A DNA stretch of 64,000 nucleotides, from assembly GCA_964500675.1 (NCBI GenBank), contig CAZCNY010000001.1, forward strand, positions 434,001 to 498,000, read 5' to 3'. Below are positions 8,305 through 17,111 of this stretch, one piece after another. Both the position numbers and the translations under genes were made by a program. The notes under the pieces were generated by a model, which saw only the letters and a program-made list of their open reading frames with translations, was not told the origin of the DNA and did no database searches. This DNA comes from CAMLJR01 sp964500675 (GTDB taxonomy: Bacteria; Pseudomonadota; Gammaproteobacteria; Pseudomonadales; CAMLJR01). The first letter of the stretch is position 1; every line of letters starts with the position of its first letter.

Positions 8305-9459
8305 TTAAGCCGACTTGCGGCCGCGCTGATCGAACACCATATCCGGCGGCACCGGCAATTGCTCCGGGGCTTTCGGTTTGCGGCCGTGCTCGGGTCGCCA
8401 GGCTTTGAGCTGGAACACGTACGCGAGAATCTGCGCCACCGCCATGTACAGCGGCGCGGGAATTTCGCGATCGATGTCGGTGGTGTAATAAATCGCGCGT
8501 GCGAGTGTCGGTGAAGGAATCAACGGCACTTTATGCGCATTGCCGATTTCGCGAATTTTCATCGCAACTTGCTCGGTGCCTTTGGCGACGACCACGGGTG
8601 CGCCGCGCCGCGCGCTGTCATAGCGCAACGCGACGGAAAAATGTTCGGGGTTGGTAATGATGACATCGGCTTTCGGCACGGCCTCCATCATGCGCCGCCG
8701 CGCCAGCTCGCGCTGCAATTGGCGAATCCGCCCTTTCACTTCGGGCCGCCCTTCCGAGTCTTTCATTTCCTCCTTGATTTCCTGCTTGGTCATTTTCAAT
8801 TTCTGATTGTGATCGAACAACTGATACGGCACATCGATCAACGCGACGAGAATCATGCCGCAACTGACGCCGAGCACCGCCCATCCGGCCATGTGCAATG
8901 CGTCCGCCAGCGCCGGGTTCAGCGCCTCGACACCGAGTGAGAGCAGTCGATTTTTCATCGAGGCGATAATGACGATCGCAATGCCGGCCAGCACCACGAA
9001 TTTAATAATCGATTTAGCGAGCTCGACCACTGCGGTGAGCGAAAAAATGCGCTTGAATCCTTCGAGCGGATCGATACGGCTGCCCTTTGGCAACAACGCG
9101 CTCGACGAAAACAACCAACCGCCCATGAGAATCGGACCGGCCAATGCGGCGACGAGTAACACACCAAGAAACGGCAGCAACGCATTGCCGACGGCGATCG
9201 TGGATTGCAGCAAATGCGCGGCGACGAGATTTTCATCGAAGGCCACTTCGCGCGGCAGCGCGAGATTAAACCGCATGAGATCGCGCAGCGCCATGCCAAG
9301 ACCGGGGCCATAAATCAACAACCCACCACTGCCCGCGATGAGAATGAACATCGTATTGAGTTCGCGCGACCGCGCGACCTGGCCTTCCTCGCGCGCGTTT
9401 TCCTTGCGCTTGGTGGTTGCATCCTCACTGCGTTCCTGACCGCTTTCAGACTCCGCCAC
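8305..9459 (-). CDS. flhB: Flagellar export switch protein FlhB (NPEH cleavage motif)
   Basis: FlhB switches export from rod/hook to filament substrates. The 384 residues begin with the family's charged N-terminus (SEDATTKRKENAREEGQVARSREL), then four membrane segments to about residue 210 and the cytoplasmic domain. The self-cleavage motif, normally NPTH, reads N270-P271-E272-H273 here: the scissile Asn-Pro and the His are kept, but Thr is Glu. The gene is separated from fliR by an unrelated gene with its own terminator and has a sigma-54-like site 75-90 bases upstream. Confidence 0.96.
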   Translation of the reverse strand: MAESESGQERSEDATTKRKENAREEGQVARSRELNTMFILIAGSGGLLIYGPGLGMALRDLMRFNLALPREVAFDENLVAAHLLQSTIAVGNALLPFLGVLLVAALAGPILMGGWLFSSSALLPKGSRIDPLEGFKRIFSLTAVVELAKSIIKFVVLAGIAIVIIASMKNRLLSLGVEALNPALADALHMAGWAVLGVSCGMILVALIDVPYQLFDHNQKLKMTKQEIKEEMKDSEGRPEVKGRIRQLQRELARRRMMEAVPKADVIITNPEHFSVALRYDSARRGAPVVVAKGTEQVAMKIREIGNAHKVPLIPSPTLARAIYYTTDIDREIPAPLYMAVAQILAYVFQLKAWRPEHGRKPKAPEQLPVPPDMVFDQRGRKSA

Positions 9460-9534
9460 TGCAATACCCGTTTAATATTGAAACGATTCGGCGCGTCGAT
9501 TTTTCGACGCAGAGATCATGCAGAAGGAGTGAGA

Positions 9535-9549
9535 GCAAACGCCGTGCCG
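9535..9549 (-). promoter_or_regulatory. Sigma-54-type promoter of flhB
   Basis: CGGCACGGCGTTTGC followed by TC on the minus strand agrees with the sigma-54 consensus at every informative position except the first base (C for T). GG and GC are 12 bases apart. It would start transcription about 65 bases before flhB, directly downstream of the terminator of the neighbouring gene, restoring sigma-54 control to flhB. Confidence 0.7.
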
Positions 9550-9574
9550 AGCGACCGGCATGAATGAATACTAT

Positions 9575-9600
9575 AAAAAAGCGGCCGCATCGCTGCGGCC
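9575..9600 (-). terminator. Rho-independent terminator of the small membrane protein gene
   Basis: Minus-strand GGCCGCA-GCGA-TGCGGCC is a perfect 7-bp stem with a four-base loop, followed by GC and six T residues. It lies 16 bases after the stop of the gene at 9617-10141 and just before the flhB promoter. Confidence 0.9.
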
Positions 9601-9616
9601 AACTGCTTACTGGGAA

Positions 9617-10141
9617 TTACGCGTGACTCAACGCGAATGGCGCGATCAATGTCGAATCCTCACCGCCCGGTTGCACTCCAAATCCCTGCATCATCAGCTG
9701 AATGCGGCTGTAGTGCGCGCGATCGACATCGATCATTAATAGCGCGCGCCCCGCTTCGATATCGCGATGAAAGCGCGCAATTTTATGATTTTCGAGCGAC
9801 AAACCAACCATGCCGCCAACCCATGCACCGAACAGTGTCGGCAACGCGACGGCGATGACGAAAACAATCATGCTGTGCACCGGCGATAATTCCAGTAGCA
9901 AAACGGCAAATATCGCTGCCAGTAAACCAACTCCGAATCCAAGCAGAGCGCCGCGCTCACCGGTACGCACAATATCGCGCCGGTGTAGCGGTGTCGCCGA
10001 ATGTAGATGATGTTTGTACAAACCGGCGTCGTCTTTGCTGAGCACATGAAAATTCCAGTCGTTAATGCCCGCGCGATGCAACGCAGCAGCGATTTCGTCG
10101 ACCGTATCCAAATTATCCGCCAAATAGTAGAGCCGTTTCAT
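9617..10141 (-). CDS. Small inner-membrane protein, DUF1269-like, inserted between fliR and flhB
   Basis: 174 residues: a soluble N-terminus (MKRLYYLADNLDTVDEIAAALHRAGI, about 65 residues), then two hydrophobic Gly/Ala-rich segments (about 66-87 and 91-117, the second with a glycine pattern), then a soluble tail of the kind that ends in ALLMIDVDRAHYSRI. This build matches small membrane proteins of the DUF1269-like group common in pseudomonads; no function is known to me. A strong GAGGAGG Shine-Dalgarno precedes the ATG and a good terminator follows, so it is a monocistronic gene sitting inside the flagellar cluster. Nothing in it suggests a flagellar role. Confidence 0.75.
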   Translation of the reverse strand: MKRLYYLADNLDTVDEIAAALHRAGINDWNFHVLSKDDAGLYKHHLHSATPLHRRDIVRTGERGALLGFGVGLLAAIFAVLLLELSPVHSMIVFVIAVALPTLFGAWVGGMVGLSLENHKIARFHRDIEAGRALLMIDVDRAHYSRIQLMMQGFGVQPGGEDSTLIAPFALSHA

Positions 10142-10285
10142 AACGACCTCCTCGCGAACACAATGATAAAGACCTTAAAAAAACCACTCATTACTCTTAT
10201 ACACCGTTACCGGCGTAATCGCAGTGGATTGGGTAGATCGAATATCGCTAACGATTTCTTTCGATAGAGGAGGCAGGAATTTGCG

Positions 10286-10357
10286 TTCGTGTTATTTGTT
10301 TTGATTCGTATTATTTGTCTTGATTCGTGTTGCCGCCTGATTCGCGTTATTTGTCTG
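10286..10357. repeat. Degenerate tandem repeat, four units of about 18 bp
   Basis: Four consecutive units related to GATTCGTGTTATTTGTCTT (the third is diverged) lie between the small membrane protein gene and the fliR stop. No coding function; possibly a replication-slippage product or a protein-binding array in the promoter region of the gene at 9617-10141. Confidence 0.6.
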
Positions 10358-10379
10358 AAATGTAACGCTGCGTGCTTTC

Positions 10380-11150
10380 TCAAGTGGCCCACAGCCGCAT
10401 GGCTTCGAGCGCCTCATGGCTGTAGCGCTCGAAATTCGGCAGCACGCTGGCCATGCTCGCCCACAAGATCAGCATACCGAGCACGAGCATGAGCGGGAAA
10501 CCGATCGCGAATATATTTAATTGCGGTGCCGCGCGCGTGATGACGCCGAGGCTACAGTTGATGATCAACAGTGCAGTGACCGCGGGCAACGCCATCAGCA
10601 ATCCGCCCGCGAACATCCAACTCGCCCAGCCGACCAGCGATTGCAAGCGCGCGCCGCCGATATCGGCACCGACCGGCAGCGTGCGAAAACTTTCGATCAA
10701 GACATCGATCATCACGAGATGGCCATTGATCGCGAGAAACAGCAACGTCGCCAACATCAAATACAGCTGTGAAACCGATGTCACCGACACGCCGTTGATC
10801 GGATCGTTGAGCGACGCAAACCCCAAACCCATCTGCATCGCGACAATCTGCCCGAACGTGACAAAAGCCTGCATCAACATTTGCAAGAAATACGCAAGGC
10901 CGATGCCGATCAACAATTGCTGCGCGACGAGAACGACACTCGCGGGCGACAAAAAATCGGGATGCGGCAAATCGCGCAGGACTGGCGCGATCAGCATCGT
11001 CAGCAACAGCGCAAACAACAATCGCACGCGCGCCGGCACCAGGGCCGCGCCCACAATCGGCGCAACCATGCAAAAGCCGCTGATGCGCATCAGCGGCCAC
11101 ATAAATTGATTGAGCCAATGTTGCAGTGCGGCGATATCGAGTTCGATCAC
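10380..11150 (-). CDS. fliR: Flagellar export gate protein FliR (GTG start)
   Basis: Integral membrane protein of the FliPQR export gate. 256 residues with about six hydrophobic segments and the usual conserved core (FGQIVAMQMGLGFASLNDP). Last gene of fliLMNOPQR and 28 bases after fliQ. The start is GTG. The usual next gene, flhB, is displaced by the inserted membrane-protein gene. Confidence 0.95.
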   Translation of the reverse strand: MIELDIAALQHWLNQFMWPLMRISGFCMVAPIVGAALVPARVRLLFALLLTMLIAPVLRDLPHPDFLSPASVVLVAQQLLIGIGLAYFLQMLMQAFVTFGQIVAMQMGLGFASLNDPINGVSVTSVSQLYLMLATLLFLAINGHLVMIDVLIESFRTLPVGADIGGARLQSLVGWASWMFAGGLLMALPAVTALLIINCSLGVITRAAPQLNIFAIGFPLMLVLGMLILWASMASVLPNFERYSHEALEAMRLWAT

Positions 11151-11178
11151 GATTTTTCAATCAATCGAGGTTTTGAGT

Positions 11179-11448
11179 TCAGCCGATATAGTGAGTGATA
11201 TTCATCAGCAAATTGTTGGTGAAATCGGTCAGCTTGGTGAGCAGCCACGGTCCTGTGATCATGATCGCCGCCAGCGTGACAATCAGGCGCGGCAAAAAAC
11301 TCAGCGTCTGCTCGTTGATTTGCGTCGCCGCTTGAAACGTACTGATGACGAGACCGATCACCAACCCCGGCACGATCAACACGCTGACAATCAAAATAAC
11401 CAGCATCAACGCCTGTGCGAACAAATCGATAACGACTTCAGGAGTCAT
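11179..11448 (-). CDS. fliQ: Flagellar export gate protein FliQ
   Basis: 89 residues forming two membrane helices with the family sequence MTPEVVIDLFAQAL...FQAATQINEQTLSFLPR. It assembles with FliP and FliR around the export pore. Six bases after fliP. Confidence 0.95.
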   Translation of the reverse strand: MTPEVVIDLFAQALMLVILIVSVLIVPGLVIGLVISTFQAATQINEQTLSFLPRLIVTLAAIMITGPWLLTKLTDFTNNLLMNITHYIG

Positions 11449-11454
11449 AATTTT

Positions 11455-12270
11455 TCATCCGCCAAAACTGGAAGCAAGACTGCCGATCACCAAAGCCCAG
11501 CCATCGACCAGAACAAACAACATAATTTTAAACGGCAACGAAATAATCACGGGCGACAGCATCATCATACCCATCGCCATCAACACACTCGCGACGACCA
11601 AATCGATAATCAGAAATGGAATGAACAGTACGAAGCCGATCTGAAATGCAGTTTTCAATTCGCTGGTCATGAATGACGGCACCAAAACAAAGAACGGCAC
11701 CTGCTCGGGCGTTGCCACTTTCGGCGTATTGGAAATACGCATGAACAACGCGATATCGGATTCGCGCGTCTGCTTTAGCATGAATTCGCGAAACGGCCCC
11801 GATGCGCGCTGCAGCGCGTCGACCGAAGTAATTTTCTCGGACAAGTACGGTTGCAGCGCATCTTCATTCACACGCTGCAACACAGGCTGCATAATAAAAA
11901 TCGTTAAGAACAGCGACAATCCGAGAATGATTTGATTCGACGGTGTCGTCTGCAACCCGATCGCCTGGCGCAAAATGGCGAGAACGATAATGATGCGCGT
12001 GAATGCCGTCATCATCATCAAAAACGCGGGCAACAGAGTCAACGCCGTCATCACGGCGAGAATTTGCAGCGTCACCGTGTAATCTTGCGTGCCATCTTTG
12101 TTGGTCTTGACGTGTATCGCCGGAATTCCCGGCAGCAGATTACTGACGTTGATTGGCCCTTGCGCCGGCGCGCTTGTCTGCGCCTGCGCCGATAGCGCAA
12201 CGCCAGTTAAGCCGAGTGTGCACAGCAGTAAAAAAAAAGCGGAAACAAACTTCGAGAATCGCCCGCTCAT
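11455..12270 (-). CDS. fliP: Flagellar export gate protein FliP
   Basis: 271 residues. A cleavable signal peptide (to about residue 30, ALSAQAQ) is followed by a short periplasmic segment and about four membrane helices. Conserved core: FTRIIIVLAILRQAIGLQTTPSNQIILGLSLFLT; later QIGFVLFIPFLIIDLVVASVLMAMGMMMLSP. It forms the export pore with FliQ and FliR. The start overlaps the end of fliO by four bases, indicating translational coupling. Confidence 0.96.
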   Translation of the reverse strand: MSGRFSKFVSAFFLLLCTLGLTGVALSAQAQTSAPAQGPINVSNLLPGIPAIHVKTNKDGTQDYTVTLQILAVMTALTLLPAFLMMMTAFTRIIIVLAILRQAIGLQTTPSNQIILGLSLFLTIFIMQPVLQRVNEDALQPYLSEKITSVDALQRASGPFREFMLKQTRESDIALFMRISNTPKVATPEQVPFFVLVPSFMTSELKTAFQIGFVLFIPFLIIDLVVASVLMAMGMMMLSPVIISLPFKIMLFVLVDGWALVIGSLASSFGG

Positions 12271-12680
12271 TTTCCCAACCCCTGTTGCATGAGTTGGCGG
12301 ATCTTGCTCGCAAAATCATCCTGACTTGCCGCGACAACAGGCTGCTCGAAACGATGCAATAAATTCACGCGGCCGGGCGCGACGCCGAGCAACCATTGCT
12401 CGCCTGCAAGCTCAATCAGCACGACGCGCTCGCGCGGCCCAACGGCGAGCGCAGCCACAACTTTAAGCCCGCTACCCTGATTGACTTGCAATCCTCCCGC
12501 GCGCCTTACCAACCACCAACCGGCCACCACGATGCCGAGCAAAAACAGCAAACCGAGAATCATATTGATCGGGTTGACGACGACGGGAGCAGGCGCGGCA
12601 TTCTCGGCAGCGGCAGCGAGCGGCGACAGCGCAACTGCTACAACCATGCGCTGCGGCAATTCTCTCATTGTTAATTTCAT
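12267..12680 (-). CDS. fliO: Flagellar assembly protein FliO
   Basis: 137 residues: a weak signal-like N-terminus, one membrane helix (about residues 37-58, INMILGLLFLLGIVVAGWWLV) and a small cytoplasmic domain with GPRERVVLIELAGEQWLLGVAPGRV, the hallmark of FliO. It helps assemble the FliPQR complex. Placed between fliN and fliP as usual. Confidence 0.92.
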   Translation of the reverse strand: MKLTMRELPQRMVVAVALSPLAAAAENAAPAPVVVNPINMILGLLFLLGIVVAGWWLVRRAGGLQVNQGSGLKVVAALAVGPRERVVLIELAGEQWLLGVAPGRVNLLHRFEQPVVAASQDDFASKIRQLMQQGLGK

Positions 12681-12704
12681 AAATCGGTCTTTATCAGCGC
12701 GCAG

Positions 12705-13154
12705 CTAACGCAATTTCTTGATGCGTTCGGACGGGCTGATCACATCGGTCATACGAATACCGAATTTCTCGTTGACCACCACCACTTCGCCATGCGCGAT
12801 CAGCGTGCCGTTCACCAACACATCGAGTGGCTCGCCGGCAAGACGGTCGAGTTCGATCACCGAACCCTGGTTCAATTGCAGCAAATTGCGAATCGTGATT
12901 TCGGTATTGCCGACCTCCATGGAGATGCGCACCGGAATATCGAGAATGACATCGAGATCAGGCGTACCGCTATGCGGGCGGCCGCGCGCGGCGGCATCGA
13001 ACTCGTCGAGTTCCGCGCGCTCTGCGACGGGCGCCGCGGGCTTGTCATCACCGGCAAGCAGCGCATCGATATCGTCTTGCGCGTCCTCACCTTGTTCCGC
13101 CATTGCCGCGGCCCATTCCGCCGCCATTTTGTCTTGATCGTTTTCGTCGCTCAT
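12705..13154 (-). CDS. fliN: Flagellar motor switch protein FliN
   Basis: 149 residues: an acidic, Ala-rich N-terminal extension (about 70 residues) and a C-terminal SpoA domain (ILDIPVRISMEVGNTEITIRNLLQLNQGSVIELDRLAGEPLDVLVNG). Forms the base of the C ring with FliM. Located 72 bases after fliM. Confidence 0.96.
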   Translation of the reverse strand: MSDENDQDKMAAEWAAAMAEQGEDAQDDIDALLAGDDKPAAPVAERAELDEFDAAARGRPHSGTPDLDVILDIPVRISMEVGNTEITIRNLLQLNQGSVIELDRLAGEPLDVLVNGTLIAHGEVVVVNEKFGIRMTDVISPSERIKKLR

Positions 13155-13226
13155 TCTTTTTCCTCTCGCGCGTTAGCAATGTCGCTACCGCACCGGCAGC
13201 ATCCGCAATCCATCAGCCGCGGCACT

Positions 13227-14195
13227 TCAGCTCTGTCCATGATCGAATTTATCGAGAATCTGCAATGCCAGATTGCCGCGCGACTGCCCGAGCCGCGCAT
13301 ACAAAATCGGCACGCCGTTAGCCCTCAGCACCAATTTTTCGGGAAGATCAATCGGAATGACATCGCCCGGTTCAAGATCGATAATATCGCGCAGCGAAAT
13401 CACCTTCTCCACGACCGTCGTATTCACATTGACGCTCGCGCCGACCACATCTTCGCGCAGCGCCCGCACCCAACGCTCGTCGAGATCATCGACATCGCTT
13501 TGCATACCCGCATCGAGCGTCTCGCGAATCGGTTCGATCATCGCGTACGGCAGCGTGATATGCATATCGCCGCCGCCGCCATCGAGCTCGACGTGAAAAG
13601 TGCTTACGACTACCACTTCACTCGGGCTTACGATATTGGCCATCGACGGGTTAACTTCCGAGTTCACGTATTCGAACTCGATCGGCATGATGGTTTTCCA
13701 CGCTTCTTTCAAATCGACGAATGCTTGTTGCAACACCATCTGCACAACGCGCAACTCGGTCGGCGTGAATTCGCGGCCTTCGATTTTAGCGTGACGGCCA
13801 TCGCCGCCAAAAAAATTGTCGACCAATTTAAAGACGAGCTTGGCGTCGAGAATAATCAAACCGGTGCCGCGCAACGGCCGCAGCTTCACCATATTCAAAC
13901 TGGTGGGAACATAGAGCGTGTGAACGTATTCGCCGAACTTCTGAATTTGAATTCCGCCGACCGCAACATCGGCGCTGCGGCGCAACAAATTGAAAAGGCT
14001 GATACGCGTATAGCGCGCAAAGCGTTCGTTGATCATTTCGAGCGTGGGCATGCGCCCGCGCACGATACGATCCTGGCTCGTCAAATCGTAAGAGCGCGCC
14101 TCACCCGCCTCGAACTCGGGTTCAGTATCGACATCGCCGTCGTCGACACCGTGCAATAGCGCATCGATCTCTTCTTGCGATAATAAATCCTGCAC
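13227..14195 (-). CDS. fliM: Flagellar motor switch protein FliM
   Basis: 322 residues. The N-terminal peptide LSQEEIDALLHGV is the CheY-P docking site; the middle domain contacts FliG; the C-terminal SpoA domain pairs with FliN. It carries the clockwise/counter-clockwise switch signal from CheY. Starts 10 bases after the fliL stop. Confidence 0.97.
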   Translation of the reverse strand: MQDLLSQEEIDALLHGVDDGDVDTEPEFEAGEARSYDLTSQDRIVRGRMPTLEMINERFARYTRISLFNLLRRSADVAVGGIQIQKFGEYVHTLYVPTSLNMVKLRPLRGTGLIILDAKLVFKLVDNFFGGDGRHAKIEGREFTPTELRVVQMVLQQAFVDLKEAWKTIMPIEFEYVNSEVNPSMANIVSPSEVVVVSTFHVELDGGGGDMHITLPYAMIEPIRETLDAGMQSDVDDLDERWVRALREDVVGASVNVNTTVVEKVISLRDIIDLEPGDVIPIDLPEKLVLRANGVPILYARLGQSRGNLALQILDKFDHGQS

Positions 14196-14205
14196 GTTCG
14201 CTCTC

Positions 14206-14799
14206 TTATTGCATTACAAAATTCGTGAAGAAAACTTGCTCGATTTGAGTCTTGCCAGTTTCCTTTTTCAAAATTTCTTGTATCGCTGCCACTAACTTCT
14301 GTTGCAGTTGCACGCGACCGGCATCCGTCTGCAATTGCTCGAACACTTCACCGCTCAACAACATCACGATGCGATTGCGCAGCAGCGGCATGTGCGTATT
14401 CACGGCATCGATTTCGCTTTGATCGCGCGCCATCACCGCCAGCGAAAGCTGCAGGTAGTGCTGCCGCCCCGCGACGTCGTAATTGGCCAAAAACGGCGGA
14501 TCGAGCACGTCGTACAGCGCCTGTTTATGTGCCGGCTTTTCATTTTTCGGTTCCGCGGCTGGCGCCTTTGCCGGTTCTGCGGTTTTTGCAACCGCCGCCG
14601 ACTCAGCTTTATCGCCATTGAGCAGATGCAACGCAAACCACGTACCGCCTCCGGCCAGCAGTAGAAGTGCAGCACCGATAGCGCCGAGCAACAGCAATTT
14701 TTTTTTGCGGGCTGCGGCCTCGATCGCTCGCGCCACCGCCTCCTCTTCAGTTTCCTCTACGTCGTCTTCCACTGCTTCAATTTCGTCTTTCTTCGCCAT
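14206..14799 (-). CDS. fliL: Flagellar basal-body protein FliL
   Basis: 197 residues: an acidic cytoplasmic N-terminus, one membrane helix (about residues 36-58, LLLLGAIGAALLLLAGGG), an Ala/Pro/Lys linker and a periplasmic domain ending TQIEQVFFTNFVMQ, the typical FliL C-terminus. Supports stator function. First gene of fliLMNOPQR, directly downstream of a strong sigma-54-type site. Confidence 0.95.
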   Translation of the reverse strand: MAKKDEIEAVEDDVEETEEEAVARAIEAAARKKKLLLLGAIGAALLLLAGGGTWFALHLLNGDKAESAAVAKTAEPAKAPAAEPKNEKPAHKQALYDVLDPPFLANYDVAGRQHYLQLSLAVMARDQSEIDAVNTHMPLLRNRIVMLLSGEVFEQLQTDAGRVQLQQKLVAAIQEILKKETGKTQIEQVFFTNFVMQ

Positions 14800-14840
14800 G
14801 CCAAACTTCCGACGCCTTTGCGGCTGCTAAATCTGTTTGA

Positions 14841-14855
14841 GCAAATCCTATGCCA
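14841..14855 (-). promoter_or_regulatory. Sigma-54-type promoter of the fliL operon
   Basis: Minus-strand TGGCATAGGATTTGC followed by TC matches TGGCAC-N5-TTGCW with correct 12-base GG-GC spacing. The expected start lies about 30 bases before fliL. The rest of the 297-base gap (14800-15096) holds no gene that I can support. Confidence 0.8.
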
Positions 14856-15096
14856 CGGGATAGCCGCAGTTTTTTAATAAAAACAGTGCGCTATAAAATC
14901 ATCGTAATCATTTTTATAAACGACAAACGCACTGCCCCTGACGCGCTAAAGTGTAATGCAAAGCGAGGGATGCGCTAATGAAACTTAAGTACTGAGGTTT
15001 TGCTGAAGCGAAAATGCAGCGTGCAGAAAATGCCACCGAAGGCGAATTGATTCGGCATTACAGTGCGCGGCGCCGAATTCTAAAAGCTCTAGAGCA

Positions 15097-16470
15097 TCAC
15101 GCGTAGGCGTCAACACCCGAACGCAACAGCCGCGTCGTATTCACCTTCGTCACATTAGTCACTGTAGTTTCCGCGGTATCTTCGGTGAATAGCCCGCCGA
15201 AGGACGCGCCGCGATCAGCCGAATTGCGGCTGAATTGCTGCTGTGACTGCTGTTGCGCACTCTGTCCGCCGACCGAGACATCGAGCAGGTGCATACCCTG
15301 GCCGCCCATCATATCGCGCAAGCGCGGCAACGCCTGATCGAGCGCATCGCGAACGGCGGCGTGCTGACTCGTGAACACCACACTCATCTGATCGTGCTGC
15401 GTACTCACGCGCACTTGCAATGGACCGAGATCGGGCGGATTCAAATGAATCTCTGCGGTCGAAATCTTATTCGCGCTAAACCACATGACCTTATCGGAGA
15501 TCGCATCGCTCCAGCCATTTTGGCCGACGGGTATTTGCACCGATGCGGTATTGCCCGCCGTATTAGGCGTGTTATTCGCCGTGTTGATTGCGGTGTTGAA
15601 ATAGCCGCGGGAAGCTTGGTTCGCGCTAGCACTAGCGCTAGCACTATCGCCAATGGTCGCAGTGGCGAGCGGAGCCGTGCCGGTCGCATCGAAATGCTTA
15701 ACCAGCGCGTCGAAATCCGATTCAGGCGAATGCTTCAATGAACCCTGTATGTCCTTTGCGACAGCCGCCCCCGCGTCCGCGGCGTTACTCACGTTGGCGC
15801 GCGCGCTGACATCCACCGAGCGGGCGCCGATCGCCGGCATCTTAGCAGCTGGCTGATTGTCAAAATCGCCCACCTTAGCCCCCTGCGCCGCATCCGCTTG
15901 TGCCCCAAGCTTGGCATCAGGAGGAATGAGCACTGCGCCCGCTGCACTCGCGGCAGCCGCATCCGCCGCAACCGTCGTATCGCCGCGCGGGTCCGCTGAT
16001 TTATTGTCAGCTTTCGGCGCAGCCTGCGGTGCAACCGGCGGCGGCGTTGCGATGACTGCTGATGTTGCGGCAACTGTGGACAGCAAATCGGTCACCGCGG
16101 TATCTGCATCTTTATCTGTATCTTTATTTTTACCGTCAGCTTTGCTGTGTGTGTCGGTGGCTGCCGTTGCCTCCAGCTTTTCTCCCGGCACTGGCTGAGG
16201 TAAAACGACTGGCGGCAACAGTGTGCCTAACTGCGGTAACGCCTTGCCGCTCTCGCTGCCCGTTTTTTCCGTGCCTTGTGTCTTGGTATCGCCTGCGGCA
16301 ATTTGCGTGGACGCCTTTTGCGGCAATTGCTGCATGGCGCTGAGCAGTAACTCAAACCCGTTCAAACCCGCATCGGGCTTGGCTTCAACATCGGTTGTAA
16401 CCGCGGCCTTACCACTCTGCGCCACGGGATTGAGCAACACTATAGAGGGCGATGAACTGGTCGGCGTCAT
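15097..16470 (-). CDS. fliK: Flagellar hook-length control protein FliK
   Basis: 457 residues. A long, low-complexity Ala/Thr/Asp/Lys-rich N-terminal ruler region is followed by a conserved C-terminal domain (about residues 325-420: AEIHLNPPDLGPLQVRV...HAAVRDALDQALPRLRDMM) that acts on FlhB to switch export specificity. The ATG at 16470 is chosen because GAGGAAGGA lies just before it; an in-frame TTG six codons earlier would overlap that site. A sigma-54-type site lies 40-54 bases upstream, so fliK probably has its own transcript. Confidence 0.93.
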   Translation of the reverse strand: MTPTSSSPSIVLLNPVAQSGKAAVTTDVEAKPDAGLNGFELLLSAMQQLPQKASTQIAAGDTKTQGTEKTGSESGKALPQLGTLLPPVVLPQPVPGEKLEATAATDTHSKADGKNKDTDKDADTAVTDLLSTVAATSAVIATPPPVAPQAAPKADNKSADPRGDTTVAADAAAASAAGAVLIPPDAKLGAQADAAQGAKVGDFDNQPAAKMPAIGARSVDVSARANVSNAADAGAAVAKDIQGSLKHSPESDFDALVKHFDATGTAPLATATIGDSASASASANQASRGYFNTAINTANNTPNTAGNTASVQIPVGQNGWSDAISDKVMWFSANKISTAEIHLNPPDLGPLQVRVSTQHDQMSVVFTSQHAAVRDALDQALPRLRDMMGGQGMHLLDVSVGGQSAQQQSQQQFSRNSADRGASFGGLFTEDTAETTVTNVTKVNTTRLLRSGVDAYA

Positions 16471-16509
16471 AGGTCCTTCCTCGGGCAAACTATCGATATC
16501 AGGGAAGGA

Positions 16510-16524
16510 GCAAGAAGGTTGCCA
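16510..16524 (-). promoter_or_regulatory. Sigma-54-type promoter of fliK
   Basis: Minus-strand TGGCAACCTTCTTGC followed by TC; both boxes agree with the consensus and the GG-GC spacing is 12. The expected start is about 28 bases before the fliK ATG. Confidence 0.78.
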
Positions 16525-16539
16525 ATTCGTAAGCCGGCT

Positions 16540-16881
16540 TTAGGGATTGAAACGTTTCAACTCACGCTGCACGAGGTTGAATTCATCGCTTAGCGCCGTG
16601 ATCAGCGGCAAGCAGGGCTCAACGGCACCATCGCGCGCAAGCTCTTCGATCTGGCGGCAGAGTTCGCCGAGCCGGAGTGCGCCCATATTGCCGGAGCTGC
16701 CCTTAAATGAATGCGCGGCGCGACGTAGCGCCTCGCTGTCGACATCAGCTGCCGCTTGCTGAATCGCAACGATACGCGCGGCACTGTCGGCTGCAAACGT
16801 CTGCAGCAACTTGTCGAAGTCATCGCCCATCACAATCTGCAACTCGCGCAGGGTTTCATGATCTAGGTGCTGGATGCTCAC
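16540..16881 (-). CDS. HPt (histidine phosphotransfer) domain protein
   Basis: A stand-alone HPt module of about 113 residues with the phosphorylation site RAAHSFKGSSGNMGA. It would shuttle phosphate between a hybrid kinase and a response regulator. The GTG at 16881 is chosen because GGAGGT lies seven bases upstream, giving a start MSIQHLDHETLREL typical of such proteins; an upstream GTG adds 26 residues without a ribosome site. Its neighbours are a STAS protein and fliK. In pseudomonads, an HPt protein, a STAS protein and a PP2C-type response regulator act together (HptB/HsbA/HsbR), but that phosphatase is absent here. Confidence 0.85.
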   Translation of the reverse strand: MSIQHLDHETLRELQIVMGDDFDKLLQTFAADSAARIVAIQQAAADVDSEALRRAAHSFKGSSGNMGALRLGELCRQIEELARDGAVEPCLPLITALSDEFNLVQRELKRFNP

Positions 16882-17111
16882 CGCATTGACCTCCGGTCTC
16901 TGCCCGTAACGCGATTTAAGACAGCTCAGCAAGTTCCGTCCATCATCTGTCGCCAACACGATAACGGTAAATCATGGGGCTATAGACATCAAGCCACGTC
17001 GATAGCAAACAACATCGACGACAGGAAAAAATTATGCGCGATAAACAAAAATGATTCCGGTGAAATTAACGCTGATACTCCATTACATCCAAGCTTGCCG
17101 GACACATACCA

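Noticed and set aside
12792..14159. 455-codon plus-strand open frame across fliN and fliM
   Set aside because: It is antisense to two well-conserved genes, has no recognisable protein family and reflects the GC-rich codon pattern; no ribosome site.
15046..15095. ATTCGGC/GCCGAAT inverted repeat and GCTCTAGAGC palindrome after fliK
   Set aside because: No T-tract after the stem, and the 10-bp palindrome has no loop, so a rho-independent terminator is not supported.
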